From NCBI GenBank assembly GCA_022828125.1, contig JAJEJD010000020.1:186001-250000 (forward strand): a DNA stretch of 64,000 nt, in the 5' to 3' direction. The translations under genes were made by a program, and so were the position numbers. Shown one piece after another: positions 52,795 to 63,097 of this stretch (within the stretch, counting starts at the first letter, position 1; every line of letters begins with the position of its first letter). The notes beneath the pieces are model-generated. The model worked only from the letters and a program-made list of their open reading frames with translations. It had not been told where the DNA came from and did no database searches. The stretch comes from a bacterium (lineage in GTDB: Bacteria; UBA8248).

Positions 52795-54792
52795 TCAGAG
52801 GAGGTCTTTCACGCGCGCGGCGACGTTCTCAGGCGTAAAACCGAAATGCGAATATATTTCCTTGTACGGCGCGCTCGCCCCAAATCGATCGATACCAATC
52901 ACGGCGCCATCATCCCCCACCCACTCACGCCAGCCCATGGTGGCGCCCGCCTCAATCGCCACCCTCGCCTTCACCTCCGGCGGGAGAACGGAATCCCGAT
53001 AAGCGGGAGATTGCTCCCTGAAAAGCTCCCAACTCGGCATACTCACGACCCGGGTATCGATTCCACCTGCTGCCAATTCGCTTTGCGCTTCCATCGCGAG
53101 ATGAACCTCCGAGCCCGTGGCGATCAATACAGCCTGGGGAGAACTTCCACTCTCCGCCGAGATAACATAGGCCCCTCGTGACAGGGCATCCGCTTTGTTC
53201 TCCTCCGAACGCTTCAAGATGGGCAGGCCCTGGCGGGTCAACACGAGCATGGTCGGACCTTCGAGGCGCTCGACCGCCACCCGCCAAGCGGCAGCGGTTT
53301 CGTTCGCGTCGCATGGGCGAATGATGGTGAGACCCGGCATGGCGCGAAGCGATGCGAGGTGCTCGATCGGCTGGTGGGTGGGACCGTCCTCGCCCAGGCC
53401 GATGGAATCGTGCGTCATCACGTAGATGACGGGCAATTCCATCAGTGCCGCGAGGCGTATCGCCGGGCGGGCATAATCGGTGAATGTGAAGAAAGTGGCC
53501 GCATAAGGGCGAACACCCCCGTGCAGGGCCATTCCCGAGCAGGCGGCTCCCATAGCGTGCTCTCTGATTCCCCAGTTGATGTTGCGGTTGGCATAGTCCC
53601 CCTTCGCGAAATTTCCTGATTTTTTGATGAGCGAGTTGTTAGAAGCCGCCAGGTCCGCGCTTCCGCCAATCAACCAAGGGATAGCGGAGGCGATTTCATT
53701 CAATACTTCTCCGGATGCCGCCCGCGTAGCGAGCGCCCCATCATCGGCTTCAAAACCGGGAATGCAGCTCTCCCAACCGGCAGGAAGTTCACCTTTGAGC
53801 GCCGCCTGAAACTTCGCAGCCAACTCCGGATTCTCCGATTCATATTTCGAGAACCGATGATTCCAGTCCTCCTCGAGCGCGGAGCCGCGGGAAACCGCCT
53901 CTCCCATGTGAGCGGACACTTCATCCGGCACCAGGAACGTTTCATTCTCAGGCCAGCCATAGCTCCTTTTCGTAGCCTCGACTTCTTCATCCCCCAAGGG
54001 AGCGCCATGCGCCCGCGCGGAATCCTGATATCGAGGCGAGCCATATCCGATGTGCGAGCGAACGACGATCAAGGACGGACGTTCAGCCTCTGCCTTCGCC
54101 AGATCGAGCGCACCGGAAATCCTAGACAAATCCTCCGCGCTGTCACCCAGGTTTTGCACATGCCAATTGTACCCCTCAAAGCGCTTCACCACGTCATCGG
54201 AATAACTCAATGACGTTTCGCCATCAATGGTGATGCGGTTATCGTCATAGATACAAATCAATTTGCCGAGACCCAGATGTCCAGCGAGGGATGCCGCTTC
54301 ATGGGAGGCGCCTTCCATGATATCGCCGTCGCTCATGAACACGTACGTACGGTGGTCCACTATCGAGTGGCCTGGTCGATTGAAAACGCCAGCCAAATGC
54401 GCCTCCGCCATTGCCATGCCCAGTGCATTCATGAATCCCTGTCCCAGAGGGCCTGTAGTCGTCTCGACACCCGGCGTAAGCCCGTATTCGGGATGCCCCG
54501 GCGTCTTGCTTCCCCACTGGCGAAAACGGACGATCTCCTGGAGCGGAAGGTCATAACCGCTCAAATGGAGAACCGCGTAAAGAAGCATGGAGGCATGACC
54601 ACACGAGAGGACGAAGCGGTCCCGGTCAAACCAGTCGGGATTTCGGGGATTATAACGCAGGTGGTTCATCCACAATTCATACGCCAGCGGCGCCAGAGCC
54701 ATCGGCGTGCCCGGATGGCCGCTGTTCGCCTCTTGCACCGCATCCATCGAAAGCGTGCGTATGGTGTGAATCGATTGTTCGGAGATGCTCAT
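52795..54792 (-). CDS. tkt: Transketolase
   Basis: TPP enzyme of the pentose phosphate pathway. From ATG 54792 ([28 protein letters not shown]) it is 665 residues, the usual length; an ATG at 54831 would add 13. TPP/metal motif [25 protein letters not shown], substrate His in [17 protein letters not shown], and the pyrimidine domain [21 protein letters not shown] are intact. RBS is weak for both starts. The stop lies next to the parS-like palindrome. Confidence 0.95.
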   Translation of the reverse strand: MSISEQSIHTIRTLSMDAVQEANSGHPGTPMALAPLAYELWMNHLRYNPRNPDWFDRDRFVLSCGHASMLLYAVLHLSGYDLPLQEIVRFRQWGSKTPGHPEYGLTPGVETTTGPLGQGFMNALGMAMAEAHLAGVFNRPGHSIVDHRTYVFMSDGDIMEGASHEAASLAGHLGLGKLICIYDDNRITIDGETSLSYSDDVVKRFEGYNWHVQNLGDSAEDLSRISGALDLAKAEAERPSLIVVRSHIGYGSPRYQDSARAHGAPLGDEEVEATKRSYGWPENETFLVPDEVSAHMGEAVSRGSALEEDWNHRFSKYESENPELAAKFQAALKGELPAGWESCIPGFEADDGALATRAASGEVLNEIASAIPWLIGGSADLAASNNSLIKKSGNFAKGDYANRNINWGIREHAMGAACSGMALHGGVRPYAATFFTFTDYARPAIRLAALMELPVIYVMTHDSIGLGEDGPTHQPIEHLASLRAMPGLTIIRPCDANETAAAWRVAVERLEGPTMLVLTRQGLPILKRSEENKADALSRGAYVISAESGSSPQAVLIATGSEVHLAMEAQSELAAGGIDTRVVSMPSWELFREQSPAYRDSVLPPEVKARVAIEAGATMGWREWVGDDGAVIGIDRFGASAPYKEIYSHFGFTPENVAARVKDLL

Positions 54793-54942
54793 GCCGGAAA
54801 ACCGCTCTTTCTCTGTCGAGAATTTCGTCATGCCTGATATGCTCGCTTACAGGGGGAAGAAACTAAAAAAGCCGGTCCCACGCCCTATCCCGCCATCGGG
54901 GCCCGATATTTCATGCAATCCATTCAATGTGCGCGGATTGGG

Positions 54943-56130
54943 TCATGCGTTCGCCTTGCGCCGCTGCAACGTTTCGAGCCACCCTTCCAAAGTTTCCACA
55001 ACTCTCTGGTCAGCAAGAGGAAAAACCGGCGTCGTTCGGTCTTTATCCTCTTCCGCTTCATTACGCAACAGGGGTGCGGTCGATTCTTCCACTTTTCGCT
55101 CAAGCACCGATATTTTCCCCAATATCCAAGGGGCGCGCTCTCCCAAGACTTGCGCCTTTCGACACATATCCAGGGCTTGTGCATCGTTTTCCTCTTCGAC
55201 GTAGAGTTCAACCATCTTCCGGAGAATCGAGTCGACGGCTCTCTCCTCAACAACACCCTCTTCTCCTGGAGCGATACCAGACTCTCGCCCCTCGTTCTCG
55301 GTTTCTGCTTTTTTATCCGCAGGGCTCAAAGCATCACCCAAATCCTGAAATGCGGCGATTGACGTATCGGCGTCCCCTTCAACTGCTTCTATATTTCCGG
55401 ACACGACATCATCCGTCTTCGCCTCACCCGATACGTTTACCTCACCTTTTACTTCTCCTGCTATCAAATCGAGATTTTCTCCCATCTCGGGGTATCCCGT
55501 GGGCACATCCACATCCTCGCCCTGCGATAATTGCTCTCGGATCGCAGCCAATTTCTCATTCCATTCGACTTTATCGGGCTCAGACTCCAAAAGACGCTCA
55601 TAAACGTCCTGCGCCCTATCCAGATGGCCTTGAGCCATATAGAGTTCAGCAAGAGCCGGCGTGGCCACTGCGTCCAATTCTTCCTCGGGAACAAGGGGTG
55701 AGGAGCTATCAACATCGGAATCGGTCATCGTGCTTTGGGGCGATACTTCATCGACCCCGAACACCTCGGCCGCCCTTAACGCAACTTGCGCGGCCTCTTC
55801 ATCGCCCTCTTTCCGCCAACACTCGGCCAAAAGACGTTGACCCGAAATGTTCCAAGGAGCGATTTCCAGCGCTTTTGCGATAAAACGGACTGCTTGTTCG
55901 TGCTCATCTTTCGAGATGAGTATTCCCCCAAGCAGAACACCCGCGGCTGCGTAGTTGGGATAGGTTGCCAGTCCACCTTTCAGGAGATTTTCGGCCTGGT
56001 CTACTTCACCTTTTTCCCATAAAAGGGATGCCAAAGGGAAAAAAGCAGCCGAGGCGGGGTATTGTTGCAAACGCCCTTCCAAAGCTTTGATTCGGGCTTC
56101 AGGATTACTCAAGCGACGTATCATTGACAC
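54943..56130 (-). CDS. TPR-repeat protein, acidic
   Basis: 395 residues, no signal peptide seen. TPR-like helices at about 5-125 (PASAAFFPLASLLWEKGEVDQAENLLKGGLATYPNYAAAG...) and 155-195 (PALAELYMAQGHLDRAQDVYERLLESEPDKVEWNEKL). Then a long acidic low-complexity stretch (about 205-290), and a last helical part (about 290-395; VDSILRKMVELYVEEENDAQALDMCRK; LEGWLETLQRRK). Layout resembles tail proteins that carry a short C-terminal interaction helix. About 150 bp upstream of tkt on the same strand. Function not assigned. Confidence 0.75.
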   Translation of the reverse strand: MSMIRRLSNPEARIKALEGRLQQYPASAAFFPLASLLWEKGEVDQAENLLKGGLATYPNYAAAGVLLGGILISKDEHEQAVRFIAKALEIAPWNISGQRLLAECWRKEGDEEAAQVALRAAEVFGVDEVSPQSTMTDSDVDSSSPLVPEEELDAVATPALAELYMAQGHLDRAQDVYERLLESEPDKVEWNEKLAAIREQLSQGEDVDVPTGYPEMGENLDLIAGEVKGEVNVSGEAKTDDVVSGNIEAVEGDADTSIAAFQDLGDALSPADKKAETENEGRESGIAPGEEGVVEERAVDSILRKMVELYVEEENDAQALDMCRKAQVLGERAPWILGKISVLERKVEESTAPLLRNEAEEDKDRTTPVFPLADQRVVETLEGWLETLQRRKANA

Positions 56131-56272
56131 CTAATTCTCGGCAGGGGACAAAGGGCATTTTCATGCGTATGAATAAATGCTAGCAAAGGGCGCCCTGCCC
56201 TGACAAGAGCCTGTATCTCCTACAGGCATCCAAGTTCTCATGCATGGAAGAGTTATAGATTCGGTTCTATCG

Positions 56273-56701
56273 TTATGAATCGACAACGGCCAAGGCATTC
56301 ACCTCGATGAGACAACGTGGATCTGTAGCCAGTTGAACCACCTGAACGGTGGTAGTGGTTGGTTTGTTGTCTCCGAAATACTCCGCCCACACCTTGTTTA
56401 GAGAATCTTGACCCCCCATGTTGGTTACAAATCGGTTGGCAGAAACGACATCGCCAAAATCAGCGTCCACCGCCTCAAGGCTTTTTTTCAAGTTCTCCAA
56501 CGCCGCTCGAGCCTGCCCTTCCATATCCCCAGGCATGGCATCAAATTCTTCCGGCTGATGCGGATGATGGTGGTAGACGGGTGCTGCGGTTACTCCAGCC
56601 AGAAATACAAGGCTACCCCCAGTTACTTTGATAACCGGCGCATAAGGCATCCACAGATCAGGTGCATCCGGCCAATGGAGATGCTCCACTTTCTTACCCA
56701 T
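56273..56701 (-). CDS. RidA family protein
   Basis: 142 residues from ATG 56701, with AAGGA seven bases upstream. RidA/YjgF trimeric fold: MPYAPVIKVTGGSLVFLAGVTAAP, ARAALENLKKSLEAVDADFGDVV, NKVWAEYFGDNKPTTTTVQVVQLATDPRCLIEVNALAV. The Arg in DPRCLIEVNA is the position that binds imine carboxylates in RidA. A His-rich stretch (VYHHHPHQPEEF, about 49-60) is an unusual insert after the first strand; the exact substrate is unclear. Confidence 0.85.
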   Translation of the reverse strand: MGKKVEHLHWPDAPDLWMPYAPVIKVTGGSLVFLAGVTAAPVYHHHPHQPEEFDAMPGDMEGQARAALENLKKSLEAVDADFGDVVSANRFVTNMGGQDSLNKVWAEYFGDNKPTTTTVQVVQLATDPRCLIEVNALAVVDS

Positions 56702-57019
56702 TACATTTCCTTTCATATATGTAACGACTCATATTCCAGATATTTTCATCCGGTCTTGTAAACACCCTACACTTTTGAGCAATTCAAATGGACGACTCGA
56801 TCGAAGAATGCTCTTATCAACATTATCGCTTTCAGTTTCACATCATATCACCAGACAACAAGTGTGACGCCCGCACAACCTACCTGGACTTCTACTTCAA
56901 AACCGCCGGTTTCCACGACATGGTTAGAAACTACGAAACCTCAAATGTATTTACGCTCATCACAATCTATTCGATAATATTCACTCGTGCTCTTCTCCTA
57001 CATCACAAAAGGATATTCC
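56702..57019. other. AT-rich divergent intergenic region
   Basis: 318 bp between divergent ridA-like and SDR genes. It is much more AT-rich than the coding DNA. A short open frame at 56788-57045 overlaps the SDR start and has no recognisable motifs, so I do not call it. No consensus promoter pair stands out. Confidence 0.4.
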
Positions 57020-57784
57020 ATGTCTATCAAACCACTAGCGGATAAACGCGTCATCATCACAGGAGCATCAAGCGGTATCGGAGCCGCTATCGCTCACGAA
57101 TACGCGAAAGCAGGAACTCACATATGGAGCGCAGGAGGCAGCGACCTTCAAGGCCTACAAAGCACCATCGGTGCGTGTAAAAACCTTGGCGTAAACGCCG
57201 GTGGAAAATGTTATAATTTATCTAAAGCGCAGCGTACATCTCAACTGATTCGCGATGGCGTCGACTTTCTTGGTGGACTTGATATTTTAGTCATTTGCGC
57301 GGGCACAAGAGCCTTCAAACCCATTGTCGAAATCACGGATGATGAAGTCGACCTTTTATTCGAAGTCAATGCGAAAGCCGCCTACATCGCATCCCGAGAA
57401 GCGGCAAAGGTGATGATTCCTCAAAAAAGCGGGTCTATCCTGATGATTGGCTCAGCTGCCGGCCACCGTGGCAGAGCCGATACGAGTCTATACTCAGTGA
57501 CGAAATCAGTGCTTCATCACCTTACGAAATGCTTGGCTATTGAATTAGGACCTCATGGAATTCGCGTCAACTGTCTGGCGCCGGGCCTAGTTGCAAGCCC
57601 GCGCGTAAAGGCAAGGCTCGATGCAAAACCTGAATATCTACAGTCCAGGCTAGAAGGCATACCACTCCATCAAATCGGAACGGTCGAAAACATGGCGGCC
57701 ACTGCTCTGTTTATGGTCTCTCCTGGAAATGAATTCATGAATGGCTCGATCGTGCTTTCAGATGGGGGCGTCACGGCAGGGTAG
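57020..57784 (+). CDS. SDR family oxidoreductase
   Basis: 254 residues; AAAGGA seven bases before ATG 57020 (MSIKPLADKRVIITG). Cofactor motif GASSGIGAAIA (about 15-25), CAGTRAF in place of NAG, SAAGHRGRADTSLYSVTKS with Ser and YxxxK, and VNCLAPGLVASPR. FabG-like or 2-deoxygluconate dehydrogenase-like; substrate unknown. The next gene starts 5 bp after the stop, probably one transcript. Confidence 0.9.
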   Translation: MSIKPLADKRVIITGASSGIGAAIAHEYAKAGTHIWSAGGSDLQGLQSTIGACKNLGVNAGGKCYNLSKAQRTSQLIRDGVDFLGGLDILVICAGTRAFKPIVEITDDEVDLLFEVNAKAAYIASREAAKVMIPQKSGSILMIGSAAGHRGRADTSLYSVTKSVLHHLTKCLAIELGPHGIRVNCLAPGLVASPRVKARLDAKPEYLQSRLEGIPLHQIGTVENMAATALFMVSPGNEFMNGSIVLSDGGVTAG

Positions 57785-57789
57785 AAAAC

Positions 57790-59145
57790 ATGCGCGATGC
57801 GATGATGAGAATTTCAAGAAAGAAGTTTTCTCTTTTGATAGTTCTAGTCTGCTTCTTCACCTTCTATCCGTTTGAAAATATCGCTGCAGGAGAAACTACC
57901 CTAGATACTCACCAAACTCTCACCGCATTGGTTTCAAGCAGAACGAAGTGGTTATTGACAGCACCTGCCGAAAAAGGCTCCTCCAAGCCAAATGCTACTC
58001 TGCTGGCCTTTACAATGGATGGAGACTTTCATCCGATTACCTTCAAGAAAACAGGCGGGGTATTTCGTGTAAATGTGCAAGACCACCCCACCCCTTCCGA
58101 CCTAGCTGCTAGTGTCCCACCCACCCAGCTACCAGATGGCAGTTTTGTCGGTGCAGGGAAAAGCGGAATGTTCATCAACGTCGACACTGTCGAGCGACGT
58201 TGGTCCTTCGTATGGCCGAGCATTCGCCCTTCAATCCTATCGAAACCAGCTGTATTGGATAGAGATAACGTGGCAATGGTCGGAGTCGATGGCTCCATAC
58301 TTTTATTCCAAAAAAAAGAGGACAAATGGCTGCAAACCCAACTCATAAAAGCGAAAACAGCAAGGGTATTGCGAGATGCTGTTTTAACGACAGCCGATCT
58401 GGATGGCAATGGTCGAAAAGAACTTATCGTGCCTGCTGTACCATCCAAACTATATAGGCACGCCGTGCTCGGCGATGATATCGAACCTACGGAAATTCAT
58501 GCGTATCGATTCAACCAAAATTCTCTCAAATTGATGGCTACATACACCGCAGGGAAGAACAGTGTTTTTGAAGCCATTGGCACCCTCGTCTCTGACTTGG
58601 ATAAAGACGGGAAGCAAGAAATTCTCGTTACAAAAAGCGATTTCGATAGTGGGGCAACCCATCTCGTTTTGGGAATGAGGAACAAAAAACTCATGCTCAA
58701 GGCGCGAAGCGGCACAATCGGGACTGGAAACCGCTGGTCGCATCTATTGGGCGCATTCAACATAGATGGCAGCGCTCCTAAAATTCTAGCCGTAGAAACA
58801 CCGCACCTGTCTGGCCTCTTGCTGGCGATGAGGCTAAGCGGCAATCGACTCCGCGAGCGAGCTCGCATGGCTGGTTTCACTACGCATTCGGTTGGTTCCA
58901 GAAACCTTTGGAAATTCGCCTTGCTAAGACGCCGTGGCGTTGTAGAAGCCGTTATGCAAGAAATCGGTCAGCAGTATTTGAGCGGTCTCGCGCTCTTCGG
59001 AAATCGCTGGCACTTCAGGTGGTCGCGCCCTATCCCCTCACCCGTTCGATCCAATTTGCTTACCGCAGATTTCAACCAAGATTCGAAAGACGACATCGCT
59101 TTCGTCGATCAAGCCGGTCTCGTGCACATCTATTTATCCAAGTGA
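57790..59145 (+). CDS. Exported FG-GAP/VCBS-type beta-propeller protein
   Basis: 451 residues. Signal peptide about 1-33 (basic RKK, hydrophobic LLIVLVCFFTFYPF, then AAGE). Calcium-loop motifs DLDGNGRKE (about 199), DLDKDGKQEI (about 269) and DFNQDSKDDIAFVD (near the C-terminus, about 426) are characteristic of FG-GAP/VCBS blades; several blades may be degenerate. It follows the SDR gene closely. Ligand or role unknown; convergent with eno, with about 100 bp between. Confidence 0.72.
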   Translation: MRDAMMRISRKKFSLLIVLVCFFTFYPFENIAAGETTLDTHQTLTALVSSRTKWLLTAPAEKGSSKPNATLLAFTMDGDFHPITFKKTGGVFRVNVQDHPTPSDLAASVPPTQLPDGSFVGAGKSGMFINVDTVERRWSFVWPSIRPSILSKPAVLDRDNVAMVGVDGSILLFQKKEDKWLQTQLIKAKTARVLRDAVLTTADLDGNGRKELIVPAVPSKLYRHAVLGDDIEPTEIHAYRFNQNSLKLMATYTAGKNSVFEAIGTLVSDLDKDGKQEILVTKSDFDSGATHLVLGMRNKKLMLKARSGTIGTGNRWSHLLGAFNIDGSAPKILAVETPHLSGLLLAMRLSGNRLRERARMAGFTTHSVGSRNLWKFALLRRRGVVEAVMQEIGQQYLSGLALFGNRWHFRWSRPIPSPVRSNLLTADFNQDSKDDIAFVDQAGLVHIYLSK

Positions 59146-59243
59146 ATTTTCATCGACTCAATTTAACTTTGTGAAACGAACCGAACCAAGAGATATCCTC
59201 TACTCCCTGCAGACTAATGTCTTGTAGAAAAGAACTCCGCACT

Positions 59244-60554
<1,311 letters not shown>

Positions 60555-60727
60555 TTAAAACCACTCCAATCGCCCTGCGCTCCAAAGTCGCCTAGGGTAG
60601 CCCATCTTGAGCGAGGGATAAAAGACGGGAAAGAACTTTTATGCTCTTATAAATTGATCTTTGAAACGTCGAATGATATCGCAATAAACATTCTATTTAT
60701 TTCCAGAATGAAAAGGAAAGTTATGAG

Positions 60728-61939
60728 ATGCCTCTGACAGGTGTACGTGTATTAGACCTAAGCCGCTTGCTGCCCGGCGGGCAATGCACATTGATGCTCG
60801 CCGATATGGGGGCGGATGTCATCAAAATAGAAGAACCGCTGCGCGGCGATTATATCCGCCTCGCATCTCCTTTTGATGAGCATGGCGTGTCCCCCCTTCA
60901 TCTCTGCTACAACCGCAATAAACGCTCCCTGGCTTTGGACCTTAAAAACGTAGATGGCGTATCCACACTCCTCAGATTGGTGAGAGATACAGACGTGCTC
61001 GTCGATAGCTTTAGGGCCGGGGTTATGGAGCGCCTTGGCACTGGCTATCAAAGACTCAAAAAAGAGAACCCAGCCCTCGTCCATTGCTCTATCACCGGAT
61101 ATGGACAAGATGGTCCGTTAGCTAGAACTCCGGGGCATGACTTGAACTTCCAGGCCCTCGGCGGCGTCGTAGAACTCACTGGCGACGCCGGCGGTCCTCC
61201 GTATGTGCCTGGAGTGCTCATCGGGGATGTGGGCGCCGGCATGTGGGCGGCTTTCGCCATCCTCGCAGCGTTGCGCCTCGCCGAGCGGACGGGCGTTGGA
61301 CAATTTATCGACATGTCGATGCTCAATGCCGTGATGAGTTTTCTATCCATCCATGGGCAAACATATCTCTCGACGGGACTGAGCCCAGGACGCGAAGAGA
61401 TGAGGCATAATGGCCGGAGGCCATGTTATCGTCTCTATCCCACCAAAGACGGTCGGATGCTCTCCGTCGCGTGCTCGGAACCGAAGTTTTGGGTGAATTT
61501 GTGCAAACTTATCGGACACGATGAGTATTATGATGATTATGGAGCCAGAGGCGAGCGACGCACGGAGGTGATTCAAACACTCAATAAAACTTTTCAATCG
61601 AAGACACTCGAGGAGTGGGTTGCGTTTTTCGATGGCGCGGATGTATGCGTAAGTCCAGCGCTGAACATGCGTGAAAGCTTCGGACACACACAGGTTCAAT
61701 CGAGTGGACTCGTAAGGGAATATCAACATCCTGTCAAAGGGACTTATCCCGGCACCCGGCCAGCCCCAAAATTTTCGAACCTGCCCATTAGAGATTCTCT
61801 CCCACCACCCAGACTGGGAGAACATTCAGTTGAAATTCTACAGGAATATGGGTTTCAAGATGAAGAGATAGAGAGTTTGCTGGCATCCGGCGCTTCCCAC
61901 GGGGGCGCCGACCCCGAAGGTGAAACTATCAGCGAATGA
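60728..61939 (+). CDS. CaiB/BaiF family CoA-transferase
   Basis: Class III CoA-transferase, 403 residues. N-terminal MPLTGVRVLDLSRLLPGGQCTLMLADMGADVIKIEEP, NRNKRSLALDLKN, SITGYGQDGPLARTPGHDLNFQALGG with the catalytic Asp of GHDLN, and GVLIGDVGAGMWAAFAILAAL. Substrate unknown; alpha-methylacyl-CoA racemase is a close family alternative. Tail-to-tail with nrdR (14 bp apart). Confidence 0.92.
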   Translation: MPLTGVRVLDLSRLLPGGQCTLMLADMGADVIKIEEPLRGDYIRLASPFDEHGVSPLHLCYNRNKRSLALDLKNVDGVSTLLRLVRDTDVLVDSFRAGVMERLGTGYQRLKKENPALVHCSITGYGQDGPLARTPGHDLNFQALGGVVELTGDAGGPPYVPGVLIGDVGAGMWAAFAILAALRLAERTGVGQFIDMSMLNAVMSFLSIHGQTYLSTGLSPGREEMRHNGRRPCYRLYPTKDGRMLSVACSEPKFWVNLCKLIGHDEYYDDYGARGERRTEVIQTLNKTFQSKTLEEWVAFFDGADVCVSPALNMRESFGHTQVQSSGLVREYQHPVKGTYPGTRPAPKFSNLPIRDSLPPPRLGEHSVEILQEYGFQDEEIESLLASGASHGGADPEGETISE

Positions 61940-61953
61940 AGCTACTTCAATCT

Positions 61954-62418
61954 TTATCCAGTATGGCTGCGCTCTTCCAGTTTTTCCAGCTCAGCTTCGA
62001 AATCCTTGAGGGTTCCGAATGAGCGATAGACCGATGCGAATCGCACGTAGGCCACCTCATCTACTTCCCTCAACTCATCCATCAATTTTTCACCTATTGC
62101 TTTTGTCGATATCTCTTTCTCGCCACTATCAAGGATATAGCGCTCTACCCGGTCGGCAATTGCTTCTTGATCCTCAGCGGATACAGGCCTTTTCTCCAAT
62201 GCCTTCTTGATGCCTATGCTGATCTTGTCGCGAAGATAATTCACCCTTGTGCCATCTTTTTTGACAATGAGCGGCCAGGAGACTTCCGCCCTCTCGTAAG
62301 TCGTAAAACGGTGAGCGCATTTCTCGCACTCTCGCCTTCTGCGAATCGAATTCCCTTCTTTGGTCGTCCGGCTGTCGACCACTTTGCTTTCGGAATGACT
62401 ACAAATCGGACATTTCAT
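61954..62418 (-). CDS. nrdR: Transcriptional repressor NrdR
   Basis: Nucleotide-sensing repressor of ribonucleotide reductase genes. 154 residues: zinc ribbon with two Cys pairs (CPICSHSES, CEKCAHRF), the basic linker RTTKEGNSIRRRREC, and the ATP-cone (about 48-140, VKKDGTRVNYLRDKISIGIKKALEKRPVS; VDEVAYVRFASVYRSF). Follows rpiB by 27 bp on the minus strand; rpiB-nrdR pairing is common. Confidence 0.97.
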   Translation of the reverse strand: MKCPICSHSESKVVDSRTTKEGNSIRRRRECEKCAHRFTTYERAEVSWPLIVKKDGTRVNYLRDKISIGIKKALEKRPVSAEDQEAIADRVERYILDSGEKEISTKAIGEKLMDELREVDEVAYVRFASVYRSFGTLKDFEAELEKLEERSHTG

Positions 62419-62445
62419 AAGAATCCAGTCCGGGCAGTAGAATCA

Positions 62446-62904
62446 TCAGGGCATCGGCTGGGGCGCTTCTTCAATTTCGGCAATCTTATCCAGACGACGG
62501 GCGTGACGCCCGCCCTCAAACTCCGTTTCCAACCAAGTGGTTACAATTCTCTTTGCTTCCTCAAGGTTCACTACCCGGCCACCCAGAGCCAAGACGTTGG
62601 CATTGTTGTGGAGGCGGCTCATACGAGCGGCCCATTCATTGTGGCAAGCGACAGCGCGAACACCCGGAAATTTATTCGCCACGATGACCATACCTGCGGC
62701 TGACCCACAACAAAAAATTCCTCGCTCGGAGTTGCCTTCACTCACCGAACGAGCTGCGGGCCCGGCATAATCAGGATAATCACAAGATTCATCCGAGTTC
62801 GCTCCGAAATCATGGTATGGAATCGCTCTATCATCAAGCAGTTGTTTCACTACTTCTTTGAGTTCATATCCTCCGTGATCAGCTGCAAGAGCGATTTGAT
62901 TCAT
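62446..62904 (-). CDS. rpiB: Ribose-5-phosphate isomerase B
   Basis: 152 residues from ATG 62904 with CGGAG seven bases upstream. LacA/RpiB fold: AADHGGYELKEVVKQLL, DFGANSDESCDYPDYAGPAA, HNEWAARMSRLHNNANVLALGGRVV. The catalytic Cys region reads GIFCCGSAAGMVIVANKFPGVRA, where most RpiB have CGTGIG or CGSGIG: an Ala-Ala replaces the usual Gly-Ile. Makes ribose-5-P available for prs in this window. An extension to 62949 is not family-like. Confidence 0.92.
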   Translation of the reverse strand: MNQIALAADHGGYELKEVVKQLLDDRAIPYHDFGANSDESCDYPDYAGPAARSVSEGNSERGIFCCGSAAGMVIVANKFPGVRAVACHNEWAARMSRLHNNANVLALGGRVVNLEEAKRIVTTWLETEFEGGRHARRLDKIAEIEEAPQPMP

Positions 62905-63097
62905 CGGAATTCTCCGGGCGGTGCCTGTTGGAGGGGTGCAACCTCTCAAAACTAGGCGGTAGTAACCCAGAAGTCAAGCGTTCACTCATTCACACAGCTA
63001 TCCCAAAATCTGTGTAATCCCGCACTTAAATAACGACCTTTATCATCAATACCAATAACTATGCTCGTGTAAAAACATGATTTTTCAACACAAGGAT

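Noticed and set aside
54927-55883. 318-residue plus-strand frame opposite the TPR gene
   Set aside because: Pro/Arg/Leu-rich antisense shadow; the minus strand shows TPR periodicity.
56788-57045. 85-residue plus-strand frame before the SDR gene
   Set aside because: AT-rich gap, no RBS, no motif, overlaps the SDR start.
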